A DNA stretch of 64,000 nt from JABDEZ01 sp965276955 (GCA_965276955.1 CBDIBP010000011.1:1-64000); one strand, 5' to 3'. Counted from the stretch's first letter, positions 1-9,511 are shown. Numbers and translations are program-made. Notes: generated from the sequence alone by a model not told the origin.

Positions 1-2
1 AC

Positions 3-1610
3 CGCTACAACGATAAGCTGACCATAACCATTGCCCAGAGTTTTGTAGACAGCGCCAAACGCTTCTATAGTAAGTACCTGCGGCAAGTGCAGGCTGTCGA
101 CACTGCAGGGCTTACCGAAAATGAACTGGTAAGCTATCGCCTGTTTTCCTACGAAATGCAGATGAGCCTGGATGGGTTGAAGTATACTACCAATTACGCA
201 CCTATCAGCCAGTTCTGGTCCTTCACGCTCGATTTTCCTGTGCTGGGCAGTGGCAAGGGTAACCAGCCGTTCAAGACCGTGAAGGACTATAATGATTTTG
301 CGAAGCGCATGGCCATCTTCCCCGCCTGGACCGATACTGCCATTGCCAATATGCGCAAGGGTATGCAGACGGGATGGGTGCTGCCCCGCACACTGGTAGT
401 AAAGATATTGCCTCAGCTGAAGGACATAGCAGATAAGAAAGACACAGCCAGTATTTTTTACGGGCCTGTCAAGTCGCTGCCCGATGGCTTTTCGGCTGGT
501 GATAAACAACAACTGACCACTGCCTACACCCAGGCTATAAACAACGAAGTAGTACCAGCCTATAAAAAGCTGTATGATTTCTTTAATAATGAATACCTGC
601 CGAAGGCCAGGGCCACAAGTGGTATAGGCGCTGTGCCTGGTGGTGCGGAATATTATAAATATTGCATCAAGTACTGGACCACTACCGACCTGAGTGCCGA
701 TAGCATTTATAACCTGGGCCTGGGCGAGGTAGCCCGGCTGGAAGGCGAGATGAACAAAGTGAAGGAGCAGGTGGGCTTTAAAGGTGATATGAAAGCATTC
801 TTCACCTACCTGAATACCGACAAGCAATTCTTCCCATTTACTACAGCGCAGCAGGTGCTGGATAGTTTCTGGAATATAAAGAAACAGGAAGACCCTATGC
901 TGAAAAAATTGTTTGCCCATGTACCTAAGTCGCCGTTCACCATCAGGCAAACGGAAGCTTTCAGGGCAGCATCGGCAAGTGCGGAATATAACCAGCCCTC
1001 GGAAGATGGTACCCGGCCGGGTATCTTTTATGTGCCTATTATAGACGCTACCAAGTTCAATGCAGTAGGCATGGTGACCCTGTTCCTGCATGAGGCCATA
1101 CCCGGCCACCACTACCAGATATCTACACAGCAGGAGAATAAGGACCTGCCTAAGTTCCGCCGCTTCCTGTGGTATGGCGCCTACGGCGAGGGCTGGGCGC
1201 TGTACTCCGAAACACTGGGCAAGGAAATGGGCATGTACGATAATCCGTACCAATACTTTGGCCACCTGAGCGATGCTATACACCGCGCCATACGCCTGGT
1301 GGTGGATATTGGTATACACGCAAAAGGCATGAGTCGCGAAGATGCCATTGCCTACATGGTAGCCCATGAGCGCATCACCGAACCGGAAGCTACTGCCGAG
1401 ATAGAGCGGTACATGGCCATACCGGGCCAGGCACTGAGCTACAAAATAGGGCAGATGACCATAAGCGCAGAACGCAAGAAATACGAGACGCTATTGGGTA
1501 ATAAATTTGATATTGCGGGCTTCCACGATGAGGTGTTGAAAGATGGTTGCTTGCCACTGAACGTGTTGCAGCAACAATTAGCGGCATGGGCTAAAACAAA
1601 GAACAAATAA
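3..1610 (+). CDS. DUF885 family metallopeptidase-like protein (5' partial)
   Basis: The reading frame is open to the left edge of the window, so the N-terminus and any signal peptide are missing; a GTG at 87 is only an internal codon. The visible part is about 535 residues and ends with TAA at 1608-1610. Near residue 363 of the visible part it carries HEAIPGHHYQ, the HExxxxHH-type zinc-binding signature of DUF885 proteins, followed by GEGWALYSE, also typical of the family. These proteins are predicted zinc-dependent peptidases, often exported in Bacteroidota; the substrate is unknown. The stop codon overlaps the start of the next gene (TAATG), which suggests translational coupling with hutG. 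The family call is firm; the function is inferred from the family. Confidence 0.85.
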   Translation, partial: RYNDKLTITIAQSFVDSAKRFYSKYLRQVQAVDTAGLTENELVSYRLFSYEMQMSLDGLKYTTNYAPISQFWSFTLDFPVLGSGKGNQPFKTVKDYNDFAKRMAIFPAWTDTAIANMRKGMQTGWVLPRTLVVKILPQLKDIADKKDTASIFYGPVKSLPDGFSAGDKQQLTTAYTQAINNEVVPAYKKLYDFFNNEYLPKARATSGIGAVPGGAEYYKYCIKYWTTTDLSADSIYNLGLGEVARLEGEMNKVKEQVGFKGDMKAFFTYLNTDKQFFPFTTAQQVLDSFWNIKKQEDPMLKKLFAHVPKSPFTIRQTEAFRAASASAEYNQPSEDGTRPGIFYVPIIDATKFNAVGMVTLFLHEAIPGHHYQISTQQENKDLPKFRRFLWYGAYGEGWALYSETLGKEMGMYDNPYQYFGHLSDAIHRAIRLVVDIGIHAKGMSREDAIAYMVAHERITEPEATAEIERYMAIPGQALSYKIGQMTISAERKKYETLLGNKFDIAGFHDEVLKDGCLPLNVLQQQLAAWAKTKNK

Positions 1611-2617
1611 TGATCCCATTTCAAATAGCAGGTCGGAGTTATCTCGATACGCTCATCAGTAGGCGCCCCGGGGAAACTAAACTGGGTGAGCGGATGCAAA
1701 CCCTGCATGAGTATAGCTGGGAAGAAGAGCTGCACAATAGCGATGCCCGGTTCGCACTGCTGGGCATACCAGAAGATATTGGCGTGCGTGCCAACTATGG
1801 CAAGGGTGGCACGCAAACCATGTGGGAACCTGCCCTGCGCGCCATAGTCAATGTGCAGGATACCAAAGGCCTGGATGGGGACGATATACTACTGATGGGC
1901 CACCTGGACTGTACCGAACTGATGGAAGAGACCGAAGGTGCCGATGTGAACCGGCTGCGACAAACAGTGGTGCATATAGATGAGGCAGTATCGGCACTGG
2001 TACAAAAGATAATAGTAGCTGGTAAGGTACCTATAGTGATAGGCGGGGGGCATAACAATGCCTACCCGTTGCTGCAGGCACTAAGCACGGTGCGTAGCGA
2101 AAAGGTGAACTGCATGAACCTGGATGCCCACGCCGACTACCGCATGATGGAAGGACGGCACAGCGGCAATCCATTCCACTACGCCCGGCGGAAGGGGTAT
2201 ATGGACAAATATGCGGTCGTAGGCCTGCACGAGAACTATAACAGCCAGCACGTAATGGATGTACTCGCCAGCGACCGAAATGTATACTTCAGTACCTACG
2301 AAGACATATTCATCAGGGAGCGGCAAACTTTTACTCAAAGTGTAGAAGAGGCATTGCAACATACTGATGGTGCACACAGGGGTATAGAGCTCGATCTGGA
2401 TTGTATAGAGCGTGTCTTGAGCAGTGCTGCTACACCGTGTGGTATCACTACGCCGCAAGCCAGGCAATATGTGAGCCGCTGTGCAGGCGCGGGAAGGGCG
2501 GCATACCTGCATATTCCTGAAGGTATAGCGAAGACAATCGCGATAGAGGATATCTATAATGCGAAGCTGATAGCCTACCTGGTCACCGACTTTATACGGG
2601 CCTATAAAAATGGGTAA
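1610..2617 (+). CDS. hutG: Formimidoylglutamase / arginase-family hydrolase
   Basis: This 335-residue protein belongs to the ureohydrolase (arginase/agmatinase) superfamily. All six expected binuclear manganese ligands are visible: the histidine of GGGHN (H148), D172, H174 and D176 in DAHAD, and D262 and D264 in LDLD. Sequences of this length and style in Bacteroidota are usually annotated as formimidoylglutamase, which converts N-formimidoyl-L-glutamate to glutamate and formamide in histidine breakdown. No other hut gene is in the window, so the exact substrate is inferred; an arginase-like role is the alternative. The ATG overlaps the stop of the upstream DUF885 gene by one base. Confidence 0.75.
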   Translation: MIPFQIAGRSYLDTLISRRPGETKLGERMQTLHEYSWEEELHNSDARFALLGIPEDIGVRANYGKGGTQTMWEPALRAIVNVQDTKGLDGDDILLMGHLDCTELMEETEGADVNRLRQTVVHIDEAVSALVQKIIVAGKVPIVIGGGHNNAYPLLQALSTVRSEKVNCMNLDAHADYRMMEGRHSGNPFHYARRKGYMDKYAVVGLHENYNSQHVMDVLASDRNVYFSTYEDIFIRERQTFTQSVEEALQHTDGAHRGIELDLDCIERVLSSAATPCGITTPQARQYVSRCAGAGRAAYLHIPEGIAKTIAIEDIYNAKLIAYLVTDFIRAYKNG

Positions 2618-2681
2618 ATCTGTCTGATTTCTCTCCACGATCGGGATGTTAAACTGGCATTAAATTTATGTGAAGAGAATA

Positions 2682-2708
2682 TTGGGGTGCAAAAGATCCT
2701 TAAACTTG
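2682..2708 (+). promoter_or_regulatory. Weak candidate Bacteroidota promoter of the acidic-protein gene
   Basis: TTG at 2682-2684 and TAAACTTG at 2701-2708 are 16 bp apart. This is one mismatch from the TAnnTTTG -7 box, with a short spacer. The next start codon is at 2746. Confidence 0.25.
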
Positions 2709-2745
2709 TAGTTCTATTTTCCACTAAATTTTAAATCCAATTACC

Positions 2746-2946
2746 ATGACACAAGCATTTGAAACAGAAGAATTGCTGGCACGTATGCCCGTAGCTGCTA
2801 AAGAGGAGAGTGAAGAAACAGAAGACGTTGACGACTCTGAAGAAGACTTTGATGATGAAGAAGCTCTTGATGAGGATGAAGACACTTTTGAAGACGACGA
2901 CCTGGAAGAGGTGGACGATGAAGAAGAAGCTGACGAAGAACTGTAA
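2746..2946 (+). CDS. Very acidic small protein of unknown function
   Basis: The 66-residue product has 37 Asp/Glu residues and only two basic residues (R13, K19). After residue 20 it is almost entirely an acidic, low-complexity, probably disordered tail, with a short amphipathic N-terminus (FETEELLARM). There is no signal peptide, cysteine or recognisable domain. It has its own upstream gap and is followed 10 bp later by a strong hairpin terminator, so it looks like an independently transcribed gene. Function is not recognised; a nucleic-acid mimic or a histone- or ribosome-binding acidic tail would be speculation. Low-complexity composition could also produce a spurious ORF, but the flanking signals argue for a real gene. 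Confidence 0.6.
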   Translation: MTQAFETEELLARMPVAAKEESEETEDVDDSEEDFDDEEALDEDEDTFEDDDLEEVDDEEEADEEL

Positions 2947-2956
2947 GGTATTTGTT

Positions 2957-3003
2957 ATGCAAAGAGCCGGTCAAAATACTATTTGACCGGCTCTTTGCAT
3001 TTT
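2957..3003. terminator. Bidirectional terminator hairpin, perfect 19-bp stem
   Basis: The arms at 2957-2975 and 2982-3000 are perfectly complementary around a 6-base loop, and the arms end in A- and T-rich sequence. The hairpin lies between the acidic-protein gene and the convergent proline dehydrogenase gene, so it can serve both. Confidence 0.85.
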
Positions 3004-3012
3004 ATTGGGATC

Positions 3013-4182
3013 CTATAGCAGCGCTCTTCTTTTCATTTCTTTGTTTATCAGCGAAAGCTCACGGCCTGTTTGCCCCGCTACCGATGTGTTCTCCTGGGCG
3101 CGGCGCATCAGGTAGGGTAGCACATCCTTTACCGGGCCGTAGGGCAGGTATTTAGCCACATGAAAACCCTCATGCGCCAGGTTGAACGATATATTGTCGC
3201 TCATGCCATAAAGCTGGGAAAAATATACCCGATCCGTTTGTGGGGGAATATTGTGGGTCATCATATACTCCGCCGCTACAAAGCAACTCTTCTCGTTGTG
3301 GGTACCTATAAATACTGCCAGTTCATTCAGTCGCTCCATGCAGAATAATACAGCTTCATCGTAGTCTTTATCAGTATTTTCTTTGCTGGATTGTATGGGG
3401 GAGGTATAGCCCATGCTTGCGGCGCGTGCACGCTCTTTTTCCATATAGGCGCCACGTACCAGTTTAGCTCCCAGCAGGTATTTTTTTGCAACAGCCCTGT
3501 CGTATGATACCTTCAGGAATTCCAGCCTGTCGTGCCGGTACATTTGAAATGTATTAAAGATGATGGCCTTTTCTTTGTTGTATTGCTCCATCATCATATC
3601 GGCCAGGTCATCAACGGGTTTTTGTACCCAGCTTTCCTCGGCATCAACAAGTACCATTATATTGTATTGGTGTGCTGCACTGCATATCTGGTCTATACGA
3701 CCTTTTATGCGATCCCATTCTTCCTTTTCTTTTGTATCAAGGGCATTTCCGGCATGTATCTTCTCCAGCAATGCGAAACGTGCGAACCCTGTTATCTTGA
3801 TACTTATGAATGGGATATTCTTCTGAGAAGCAGCATACTTTATGGCCTTTATAAATTCGGGTACCGCATGGTCAAAATCAGCCTCGTCATCCTTTCCCTC
3901 TACGCCATAATCCAGTATGATACCTATTCCATATTTGGTCAGCATATCGGCTGTTCCTGCTGCTTCCTCTATTGTTTCACCACCGCAAAACTGTTTGAAG
4001 ATCGTCTTCTTTACCAGACCAGTTATGGGCAGGTGCAAGGCGACGGCTATTTTAGTGGCGCGCATACCAATAGCAGTGAGCAAAGGTGAGCCCATTGATG
4101 AAAAGAGGAAGCGCGCCTGTTTCAGGTCGCCATTGCTACGATATTTAAATGCTATTTCTGTATTATCAAATTGTGGCAGCAT
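3013..4182 (-). CDS. Proline dehydrogenase
   Basis: This 389-residue protein is a monofunctional FAD-dependent proline dehydrogenase (PRODH domain) that oxidises proline to pyrroline-5-carboxylate. Recognisable parts are the central KLVRGAYMEKERARA segment, the YMMTHNIPP and QLYGMSDNI segments, and the C-terminal YGPV-x-DVLPYLMRRAQEN block, which contains the substrate-binding RR region of the family. I chose the ATG at 4182 (MLPQFDNTEIAF) because family homology begins there; an in-frame upstream start at 4254 would add 24 residues that do not look like the family. No P5C dehydrogenase lies next to it. Confidence 0.9.
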   Translation of the reverse strand: MLPQFDNTEIAFKYRSNGDLKQARFLFSSMGSPLLTAIGMRATKIAVALHLPITGLVKKTIFKQFCGGETIEEAAGTADMLTKYGIGIILDYGVEGKDDEADFDHAVPEFIKAIKYAASQKNIPFISIKITGFARFALLEKIHAGNALDTKEKEEWDRIKGRIDQICSAAHQYNIMVLVDAEESWVQKPVDDLADMMMEQYNKEKAIIFNTFQMYRHDRLEFLKVSYDRAVAKKYLLGAKLVRGAYMEKERARAASMGYTSPIQSSKENTDKDYDEAVLFCMERLNELAVFIGTHNEKSCFVAAEYMMTHNIPPQTDRVYFSQLYGMSDNISFNLAHEGFHVAKYLPYGPVKDVLPYLMRRAQENTSVAGQTGRELSLINKEMKRRALL

Positions 4183-4280
4183 ACTTATACTATATATTGT
4201 GGCGCAAAAGTAACGGTCAATCGCCAGCGAATGAAATTGTATATTCTTTAACACTTGGCATGTTATTTGCGCAATTTTTA

Positions 4281-4313
4281 TTTGGGGGGATAGTTATCTA
4301 TTCGTTATCTTTA
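4281..4313 (+). promoter_or_regulatory. Candidate Bacteroidota promoter of the T9SS cargo gene
   Basis: TTTG at 4281-4284 and TATCTTTA at 4306-4313 are separated by 21 bp, close to the TTTG / TAnnTTTG consensus. The start codon follows at 4346. Confidence 0.45.
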
Positions 4314-4345
4314 CCACATCGTTCTATAACAAAAACTGTTTTTAC

Positions 4346-5689
4346 ATGAAAAAATTATTTTTACTATTATCAGCAGGCTTTATTGTAACTGCTGTTAATG
4401 CACAAGACAACCAGAGCGTTGTTTTGACACACGGCACTAATACCCCAAGCAGCTTACCATTTGTAAAGCATGCTCCAATGGCAAAGTACGCAGGCAGTGC
4501 CCAAGCTAAGCAGACGAGCACACAAAGTGCATGGTTCAGTTTCGCTGATGCCGCAGCAACATTAAGCGTTTCTGCAGGTCTATTCCCTATATACAATGAT
4601 TCAACTTTGTACGTACCTAACGGAAATCCTACAGGCTTTAACTGGTATATCGCTGGTTTGGGAACATCTTTTGATCCTACGAGCGCAAGGTTCACGCCTG
4701 CTGCTTTTCAAAACAGTAACTCTACCTACCCTCAGCCTTCTTTTGGTATTTCAAAAACAAATGCCTATAGTGTAGATAGCGTGACTGTTGTAGGATATTA
4801 TTTTAGAAAGCCATACAACAACTATGTTGATACCTTGAATATATACGTTGCCTATGTTCCTAATACGAATGCTACTACATTGCAAGCTAAGGATGTTTAT
4901 TATTTAAATAACCTTAACATACCAGATAGTACACTACGTTTTGCTACTGCAAAGTATGATAGCGCTACAAATTCTATTTCATCATCAGTAGGAGGTTTGA
5001 TAAAGATCACCAAGATATTGAACGCTGCTGCTTTTGCTGACTCTTTAGGTGCAAATACGCACCAGTTCACCTTCCCAATTACAATGTCTGTTCCACAGGG
5101 TGGCAAAGTTATGAGCTATCAGCAGTTCATCAGCGGACATAAATATCGCACTAACATCGATATAGATTCTGCTAACACATGGGATGTACTTACTTACGAG
5201 CGTAATGGTGCATCAACCTTCCCAGACCAGTTGCAAGGTGATCTTAATGCAGGTCTTATAGTTACTAACGAGAGCAGGTACCAGCTTAACAATCAAGGTG
5301 TGGTTGTTAGCGGTGTTCAATACACTGGTAGTACTTACCAATACGGTGCTACCGCTGGTTTTGATGATCCGTTCTATGCTTTCCACGTAATTTGCACAGG
5401 TTGCTTTAATGCTGGCGTAGCTAATGTTAACAATACTATCTCTTCAGCTAACGCTTATCCTAACCCTGCAACCAGCGAAGTGTTCATACCGTTCACTTTA
5501 AGCCGCTCTGCATCAGTTAATGTTAGTGTTGTTAATACACTGGGTCAAATTATCAACGCTCAGAACTTTACCAATGTTACAAGCGGTAAAGCAACTGTGA
5601 ATACTTCAACTTTAGCTTCAGGCATCTATTTCTACACTGTAGAAGCTAACGGCGAACGCACAACAGGTCGTTTTGTTGTAGCGCATTAA
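4346..5689 (+). CDS. Secreted protein with T9SS type A sorting domain
   Basis: The 447-residue product begins with a Sec signal peptide (MKKLFLLLSAGFIVTAVNAQ) and ends with a type A T9SS C-terminal domain at about residues 370-447: a YPNPATSE start, a VSVVNTLGQ strand, a LASGIYFYTV strand and a GRFVVAH end. It should therefore cross the outer membrane through the type IX system. The middle 350 residues are rich in Asn, Thr and Ser and read like a beta-rich extracellular domain; I recognise no catalytic motif. It stands alone with its own promoter-like site and terminator. Confidence 0.85.
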   Translation: MKKLFLLLSAGFIVTAVNAQDNQSVVLTHGTNTPSSLPFVKHAPMAKYAGSAQAKQTSTQSAWFSFADAAATLSVSAGLFPIYNDSTLYVPNGNPTGFNWYIAGLGTSFDPTSARFTPAAFQNSNSTYPQPSFGISKTNAYSVDSVTVVGYYFRKPYNNYVDTLNIYVAYVPNTNATTLQAKDVYYLNNLNIPDSTLRFATAKYDSATNSISSSVGGLIKITKILNAAAFADSLGANTHQFTFPITMSVPQGGKVMSYQQFISGHKYRTNIDIDSANTWDVLTYERNGASTFPDQLQGDLNAGLIVTNESRYQLNNQGVVVSGVQYTGSTYQYGATAGFDDPFYAFHVICTGCFNAGVANVNNTISSANAYPNPATSEVFIPFTLSRSASVNVSVVNTLGQIINAQNFTNVTSGKATVNTSTLASGIYFYTVEANGERTTGRFVVAH

Positions 5690-5712
5690 TATTATAAATA
5701 AATTTTAAAGGG

Positions 5713-5751
5713 AAAAGGGTAGCATACTTGTTACCCTTTTTTCTTTTTTAC
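5713..5751 (+). terminator. Rho-independent terminator after the T9SS cargo gene
   Basis: The arms at 5713-5721 and 5732-5740 (AAAAGGGTA / TACCCTTTT) are followed by a long T-rich run up to about 5750. Confidence 0.8.
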
Positions 5752-5827
5752 AAAACAAACCTTTATTATTGCACGTCCAGCCACAAATGAGTGGCTATTT
5801 AAAGTCTGTTAAAAAGAAAAGTATAGA

Positions 5828-8170
5828 ATGGCAAAACACTTGTTGATAGTTGAGTCGCCGGCCAAAGCCAAAACAATAGAAAAAATATTGGGCAGTGATT
5901 TTGAAGTAAGATCCTGTTATGGCCACATCCGCGACCTGGAGAAGGAGGATATGGGTATTGATATCAAGCACGGGTACCAGCCAAAATATAAAATATCGGA
6001 CGATAAGGTAAAAGTAGTAAAGGAACTAAAAGCACTGGCAAAGAAAAGTGACGATGTATGGCTCGCTACCGATGAGGATCGTGAAGGAGAGGCCATATCA
6101 TGGCACCTTTGCGAAGTACTCGGTCTTGATCCTATTACAACCAAGCGTATCGTCTTTCACGAAATAACAGCGCCTGCTATAAAGAAAGCCGTTGATAGTC
6201 CCCGTACTGTAAATATGGACCTGGTGCATGCACAGCAGGCACGCCGGGTATTGGACCGTATAGTAGGGTTCGAGATATCGCCGATACTCTGGCGCAAAAT
6301 GAGCATGCAAAAAAACCTTTCTGCCGGCCGTGTACAATCTGTTGCCGTACGCCTTATTGTAGAGCGCGAAAGGGATATCACTAAATTCAACTCCAAACAT
6401 AGTTTTAAAGTAGAGGCCTTTTTTAAAGCGCCTGATATAAATAACAGGGTGGTGACCTTCAAAGCGGAAGGTCCTGATAAGCTGGCCGATATAGATAGTG
6501 CCAGAAGCTATCTTGAGAAATGTATCGATGCATCTTACGTGGTGAGAGATGTGCAGGTTAAGCCGGCCAAGAAATCGCCAGCCGCGCCATTCACTACATC
6601 AACTCTGCAGCAGGAAGCCAGTCGCAAGCTGGGCTACTCCGTATCCAAAACCATGCTGCTTGCACAAAAGCTTTATGAAAATGGACATATCACTTATATG
6701 CGTACCGACTCGGTGAACCTGTCTGAAACAGCATTGGACGGCGCTAAGGTGGCTATTACTAATCAGTATGGCGAAAGGTATCATCAAAAGCGCGTTTACA
6801 AAACAAAGAATGACTCTGCACAGGAAGCGCACGAAGCTATACGGCCTACCAATATGGAATCGCCTAATGAAGGCGACGCCGATACCAAAAGGCTCTATGA
6901 GCTGATATGGAAGCGCACTATGGCCTGCCAGATGGCTGATGCGCAACTGGAACGTACCATAGCTAAAATAAGTGTTTCCTCGCATCCTGAAGACCCTCTT
7001 ACTGCTACCGGAGAGGTGATACGTTTTGACGGCTTTTTAAAGGTGTATACCGAGGGCAAAGATGAAGAAGATGATGAGGAAGATACAGAAGGTATGTTGC
7101 CGCCATTAACAGCACAACAAAAACTGGATCTGCAGCATATGCAGGCTACTGAACGTTTCACACGTCCGCAACCACGCTATACAGAAGCTTCCTTAGTTAA
7201 GAAATTGGAAGAGCTGGGTATCGGTCGCCCATCTACGTATGCACCTACCATCAGTACTGTACAGGCCCGTGGCTACGTTGAAAAACGTGATAAAGATGGC
7301 GTGAAGAGAGAGTTTGACAAACTGCAACTGAAAGACAATAAGATAACCCACGATAAGGACAGCGAAAATGTAGGTGCCGAACGCGCAAAACTTTTCCCTA
7401 CCGATCTGGGTATGGTGGTCACAGACTTTCTCAATGAATACTTTGAAAAAGTGATGGACTATAGCTTCACGGCTAAGATAGAACAGGAATTTGATGAGAT
7501 AGCGCAGGGAAGAACGGTATGGAACACGATGATAGATACATTCTACCATCCCTTCCACGAAAGTGTAGAGCACACCATGGAAACCGCTGGCCGTATAAAA
7601 GGCGAGCGTATGCTTGGTGTTGATGCTGCCACTGGTAAACCCGTAGTGGCCCGCCTGGGTCGTTTTGGCCCGATGGTGCAGATAGGTAGTACAGAGGATG
7701 AAGAAAAGCCGCGATTCGCCAAATTAAGGACCAATCAAAGCATTGAGACCATTACGCTGGATGAGGCATATGAACTTTTCAGGCTGCCCCGCAAACTGGG
7801 TCTGTTCGAAGGGGAAGATGTAATGGTGAATATTGGCAGGTTTGGCCCTTATGCCCAGCACGCCAGTAAGTTCTATTCTTTAAAGAAAGAAATGGATCCC
7901 TACACGGTGGAGCTGGAAGAAGTGGCACCGCTGATAGAGGAGAAAAGAAAAACAGCGGAAGAGAGCACTATCAAGATCTTTGAAAAAGAGAAGATACGCA
8001 TACTCAAGGGGCCATATGGTCCTTATATAAAACAAGGGCTACGCAACTTTAAGATACCTAAGGAAAGGACGGAGACCGCCGCGACGCTTACTATTGAAGA
8101 AGTAAAAGCTATAATAGAAGATGTAAAGGCAAATCCACCGAAAAAAGTAGCGCGCAGAAAACCGAAATGA
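5828..8170 (+). CDS. topA: DNA topoisomerase I (type IA)
   Basis: The 780-residue enzyme relaxes negative supercoils. The N-terminal Toprim domain shows LLIVESPAKAKT (residues 5-16) and the acidic DEDREGEA motif. The active-site tyrosine is Y290 in HITYMRTDS. Conserved GIGRPSTYAP follows in the central domain. The C-terminus has three topoisomerase C-terminal repeats (GRFGPMVQIG, GRFGPYAQHA, KGPYGPYIKQG) instead of cysteine zinc fingers, and then a basic KKVARRKPK end, the usual arrangement in Bacteroidota. It stands 39 bp ahead of the SirB1-like gene, possibly in one transcript. Confidence 0.97.
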   Translation: MAKHLLIVESPAKAKTIEKILGSDFEVRSCYGHIRDLEKEDMGIDIKHGYQPKYKISDDKVKVVKELKALAKKSDDVWLATDEDREGEAISWHLCEVLGLDPITTKRIVFHEITAPAIKKAVDSPRTVNMDLVHAQQARRVLDRIVGFEISPILWRKMSMQKNLSAGRVQSVAVRLIVERERDITKFNSKHSFKVEAFFKAPDINNRVVTFKAEGPDKLADIDSARSYLEKCIDASYVVRDVQVKPAKKSPAAPFTTSTLQQEASRKLGYSVSKTMLLAQKLYENGHITYMRTDSVNLSETALDGAKVAITNQYGERYHQKRVYKTKNDSAQEAHEAIRPTNMESPNEGDADTKRLYELIWKRTMACQMADAQLERTIAKISVSSHPEDPLTATGEVIRFDGFLKVYTEGKDEEDDEEDTEGMLPPLTAQQKLDLQHMQATERFTRPQPRYTEASLVKKLEELGIGRPSTYAPTISTVQARGYVEKRDKDGVKREFDKLQLKDNKITHDKDSENVGAERAKLFPTDLGMVVTDFLNEYFEKVMDYSFTAKIEQEFDEIAQGRTVWNTMIDTFYHPFHESVEHTMETAGRIKGERMLGVDAATGKPVVARLGRFGPMVQIGSTEDEEKPRFAKLRTNQSIETITLDEAYELFRLPRKLGLFEGEDVMVNIGRFGPYAQHASKFYSLKKEMDPYTVELEEVAPLIEEKRKTAEESTIKIFEKEKIRILKGPYGPYIKQGLRNFKIPKERTETAATLTIEEVKAIIEDVKANPPKKVARRKPK

Positions 8171-8209
8171 TTTTTGTTGTATATTCAGGTAGAGGTTCAG
8201 GTGTAGGAT

Positions 8210-9088
8210 ATGCAGTATAATAAAGAAATAACGGCCCTTTTAAGATTGATAGATGACCCCGATGAGGAGGTCTTTGATACCGTGGCCGGTAAACTGCTTG
8301 ATTATGGCAAGGGTATAATACCTAACCTGGAGCAACTGTGGGAGGTAACTGCAGATGAGGAACTACAGGAACGTATAGAACTGCTTATACATCGTGTGCA
8401 TTTTCAAGATCTGCAGCACGACTTTATGGAGTGGAACAAGGCAGAGCACCCCGAGCTTTTTCGTGGTGCTATACTTATTGCCCGTTACCAATTCCCCGAC
8501 CTTAATGTATCTGCGCTGCTTACCCAGTTCGACCAGATAAGAAGGAACATTTGGCTGGAGCTGAACAATTACCTAACCCCGCTGGAGCAGGTGAATGTTT
8601 TCAACAGCATCCTGTATAACTACTACAAACTGGTAGGGCATGAGCTTACCGACCGTGACCCAAAATACTTCTTCATCAATCAGGTGTTGGAAAGCAAGCA
8701 GGGCAATGCCTACACAATAGGTGTATTGTTCCTGTCTCTTTGTGAATTACTTGATGTGCCCATATTTGCGGTAAATGTGCCTCGGCAATTCGTATTTGCA
8801 TACATAGATACCCTTTATAGCTTTTTTAGTACAGATGGTAATGGCGTGCAGCAGATACAATTTTTTGTAGACCCGCTGAATGGAATGGTATATACCCAGC
8901 ACGATGTAGATAACTACCTGAATAAGATAAACGCAGATGATCGCGACAACTACTTTGCGCCCATACTTACCCGCCGCATTATTTATAAAATGCTGGAAGA
9001 GCTAAGCCTTTGCTACCAATACCGCAAAGAAGACTATAAAGCAAACGAGATACAGCAACTGATGAAGATGCTGGAAGAAAGTGAGTAA
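8210..9088 (+). CDS. SirB1-like transglutaminase-fold protein
   Basis: The 292-residue protein matches the SirB1 / transglutaminase-like type 2 family: an N-terminal helical HEAT-like part (DDPDEEVFDTVAGKLL), then LESKQGNAYTIGVLFLSLCELL and VPRQFVFAYID, the family core. In this family the fold is kept but peptidase activity is doubtful; the role in Bacteroidota is unknown. It probably shares a transcript with topA. The last 121 bp (8968-9088) are repeated at 9929-10049 with about 11 differences, nearly all silent, so this gene's 3' end may have been replaced or regenerated by an insertion event. Confidence 0.8.
   Translation: MQYNKEITALLRLIDDPDEEVFDTVAGKLLDYGKGIIPNLEQLWEVTADEELQERIELLIHRVHFQDLQHDFMEWNKAEHPELFRGAILIARYQFPDLNVSALLTQFDQIRRNIWLELNNYLTPLEQVNVFNSILYNYYKLVGHELTDRDPKYFFINQVLESKQGNAYTIGVLFLSLCELLDVPIFAVNVPRQFVFAYIDTLYSFFSTDGNGVQQIQFFVDPLNGMVYTQHDVDNYLNKINADDRDNYFAPILTRRIIYKMLEELSLCYQYRKEDYKANEIQQLMKMLEESE
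8968..9088 (+). repeat. Left copy of a 121-bp direct repeat (3' end of the SirB1-like gene)
   Basis: It aligns without gaps to 9929-10049 with about 11 mismatches (about 91% identical by eye). It is the functional 3' end of the upstream gene. Confidence 0.9.
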
Positions 9089-9156
9089 GTATCCGTAACT
9101 CCGTTATTCCCGTGACGGGCTATGTACACATAGTATAAAAGACACGGAACATAACA

Positions 9157-9279
9157 ATGGACAGATCAAGCTTTCGTACTTATGCTAAACAGCAGCACAT
9201 TGATACCGATCGCAGATCTGATCTTGTAGCTGCTTCCGGATGTCCTGCGGTACATACGAAAGAACGGGGGGGGAAATAA
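9157..9279 (+). other. Short ORF of doubtful status in the insert
   Basis: A 40-residue frame starts with ATG at 9157 and ends TAA at 9277-9279 after an 8-G run. It is basic and polar (ends KERGGK). I recognise nothing in it; it may be a fragment of a larger gene lost when the insert decayed. Confidence 0.2.
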
Positions 9280-9283
9280 TAGT

Positions 9284-9511
9284 ATGCCAGAATTTTTTAT
9301 TATATCAATTATTGCCGCAAGCGAAGATGTTACAGTTGCAGAGCTTGAGCATTGTGCCAAAAAATTTAAAATTTCTTCAGAATATGATAGCCTTTTATTT
9401 TCCAAAAAAGAGGTTATTACATATTTATTGCAAGATTGGACGCGAGAAAAGGACGTGGAATATCTGGAATTGGTAGTGGGGATAGGAGATTTTGTATTTA
9501 AAAAAAAATGA
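9284..9511 (+). CDS. Small hypothetical protein, probably the front part of a frameshifted gene
   Basis: This 75-residue frame (MPEFFIISIIAASEDV...) lies in the AT-rich insert between the two copies of the SirB1-like 3' end. It ends at a run of nine A residues (9500-9508) that reads KKK-stop. Reading one base differently at the A-run joins it to the next frame (9492-9761), giving a continuous protein of about 158 residues with an even composition. I therefore think both are pieces of one gene, either broken or expressed by slippage at the A-run. The style, small and acidic next to a duplicated gene end, recalls orphan immunity proteins, but no family is recognised. Confidence 0.45.
   Translation: MPEFFIISIIAASEDVTVAELEHCAKKFKISSEYDSLLFSKKEVITYLLQDWTREKDVEYLELVVGIGDFVFKKK

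Noticed and set aside
3532..4089. Plus-strand open frame of 185 codons over the proline dehydrogenase gene
   Set aside because: It is the antisense shadow of a clearly identified gene; no start signal or family resemblance.
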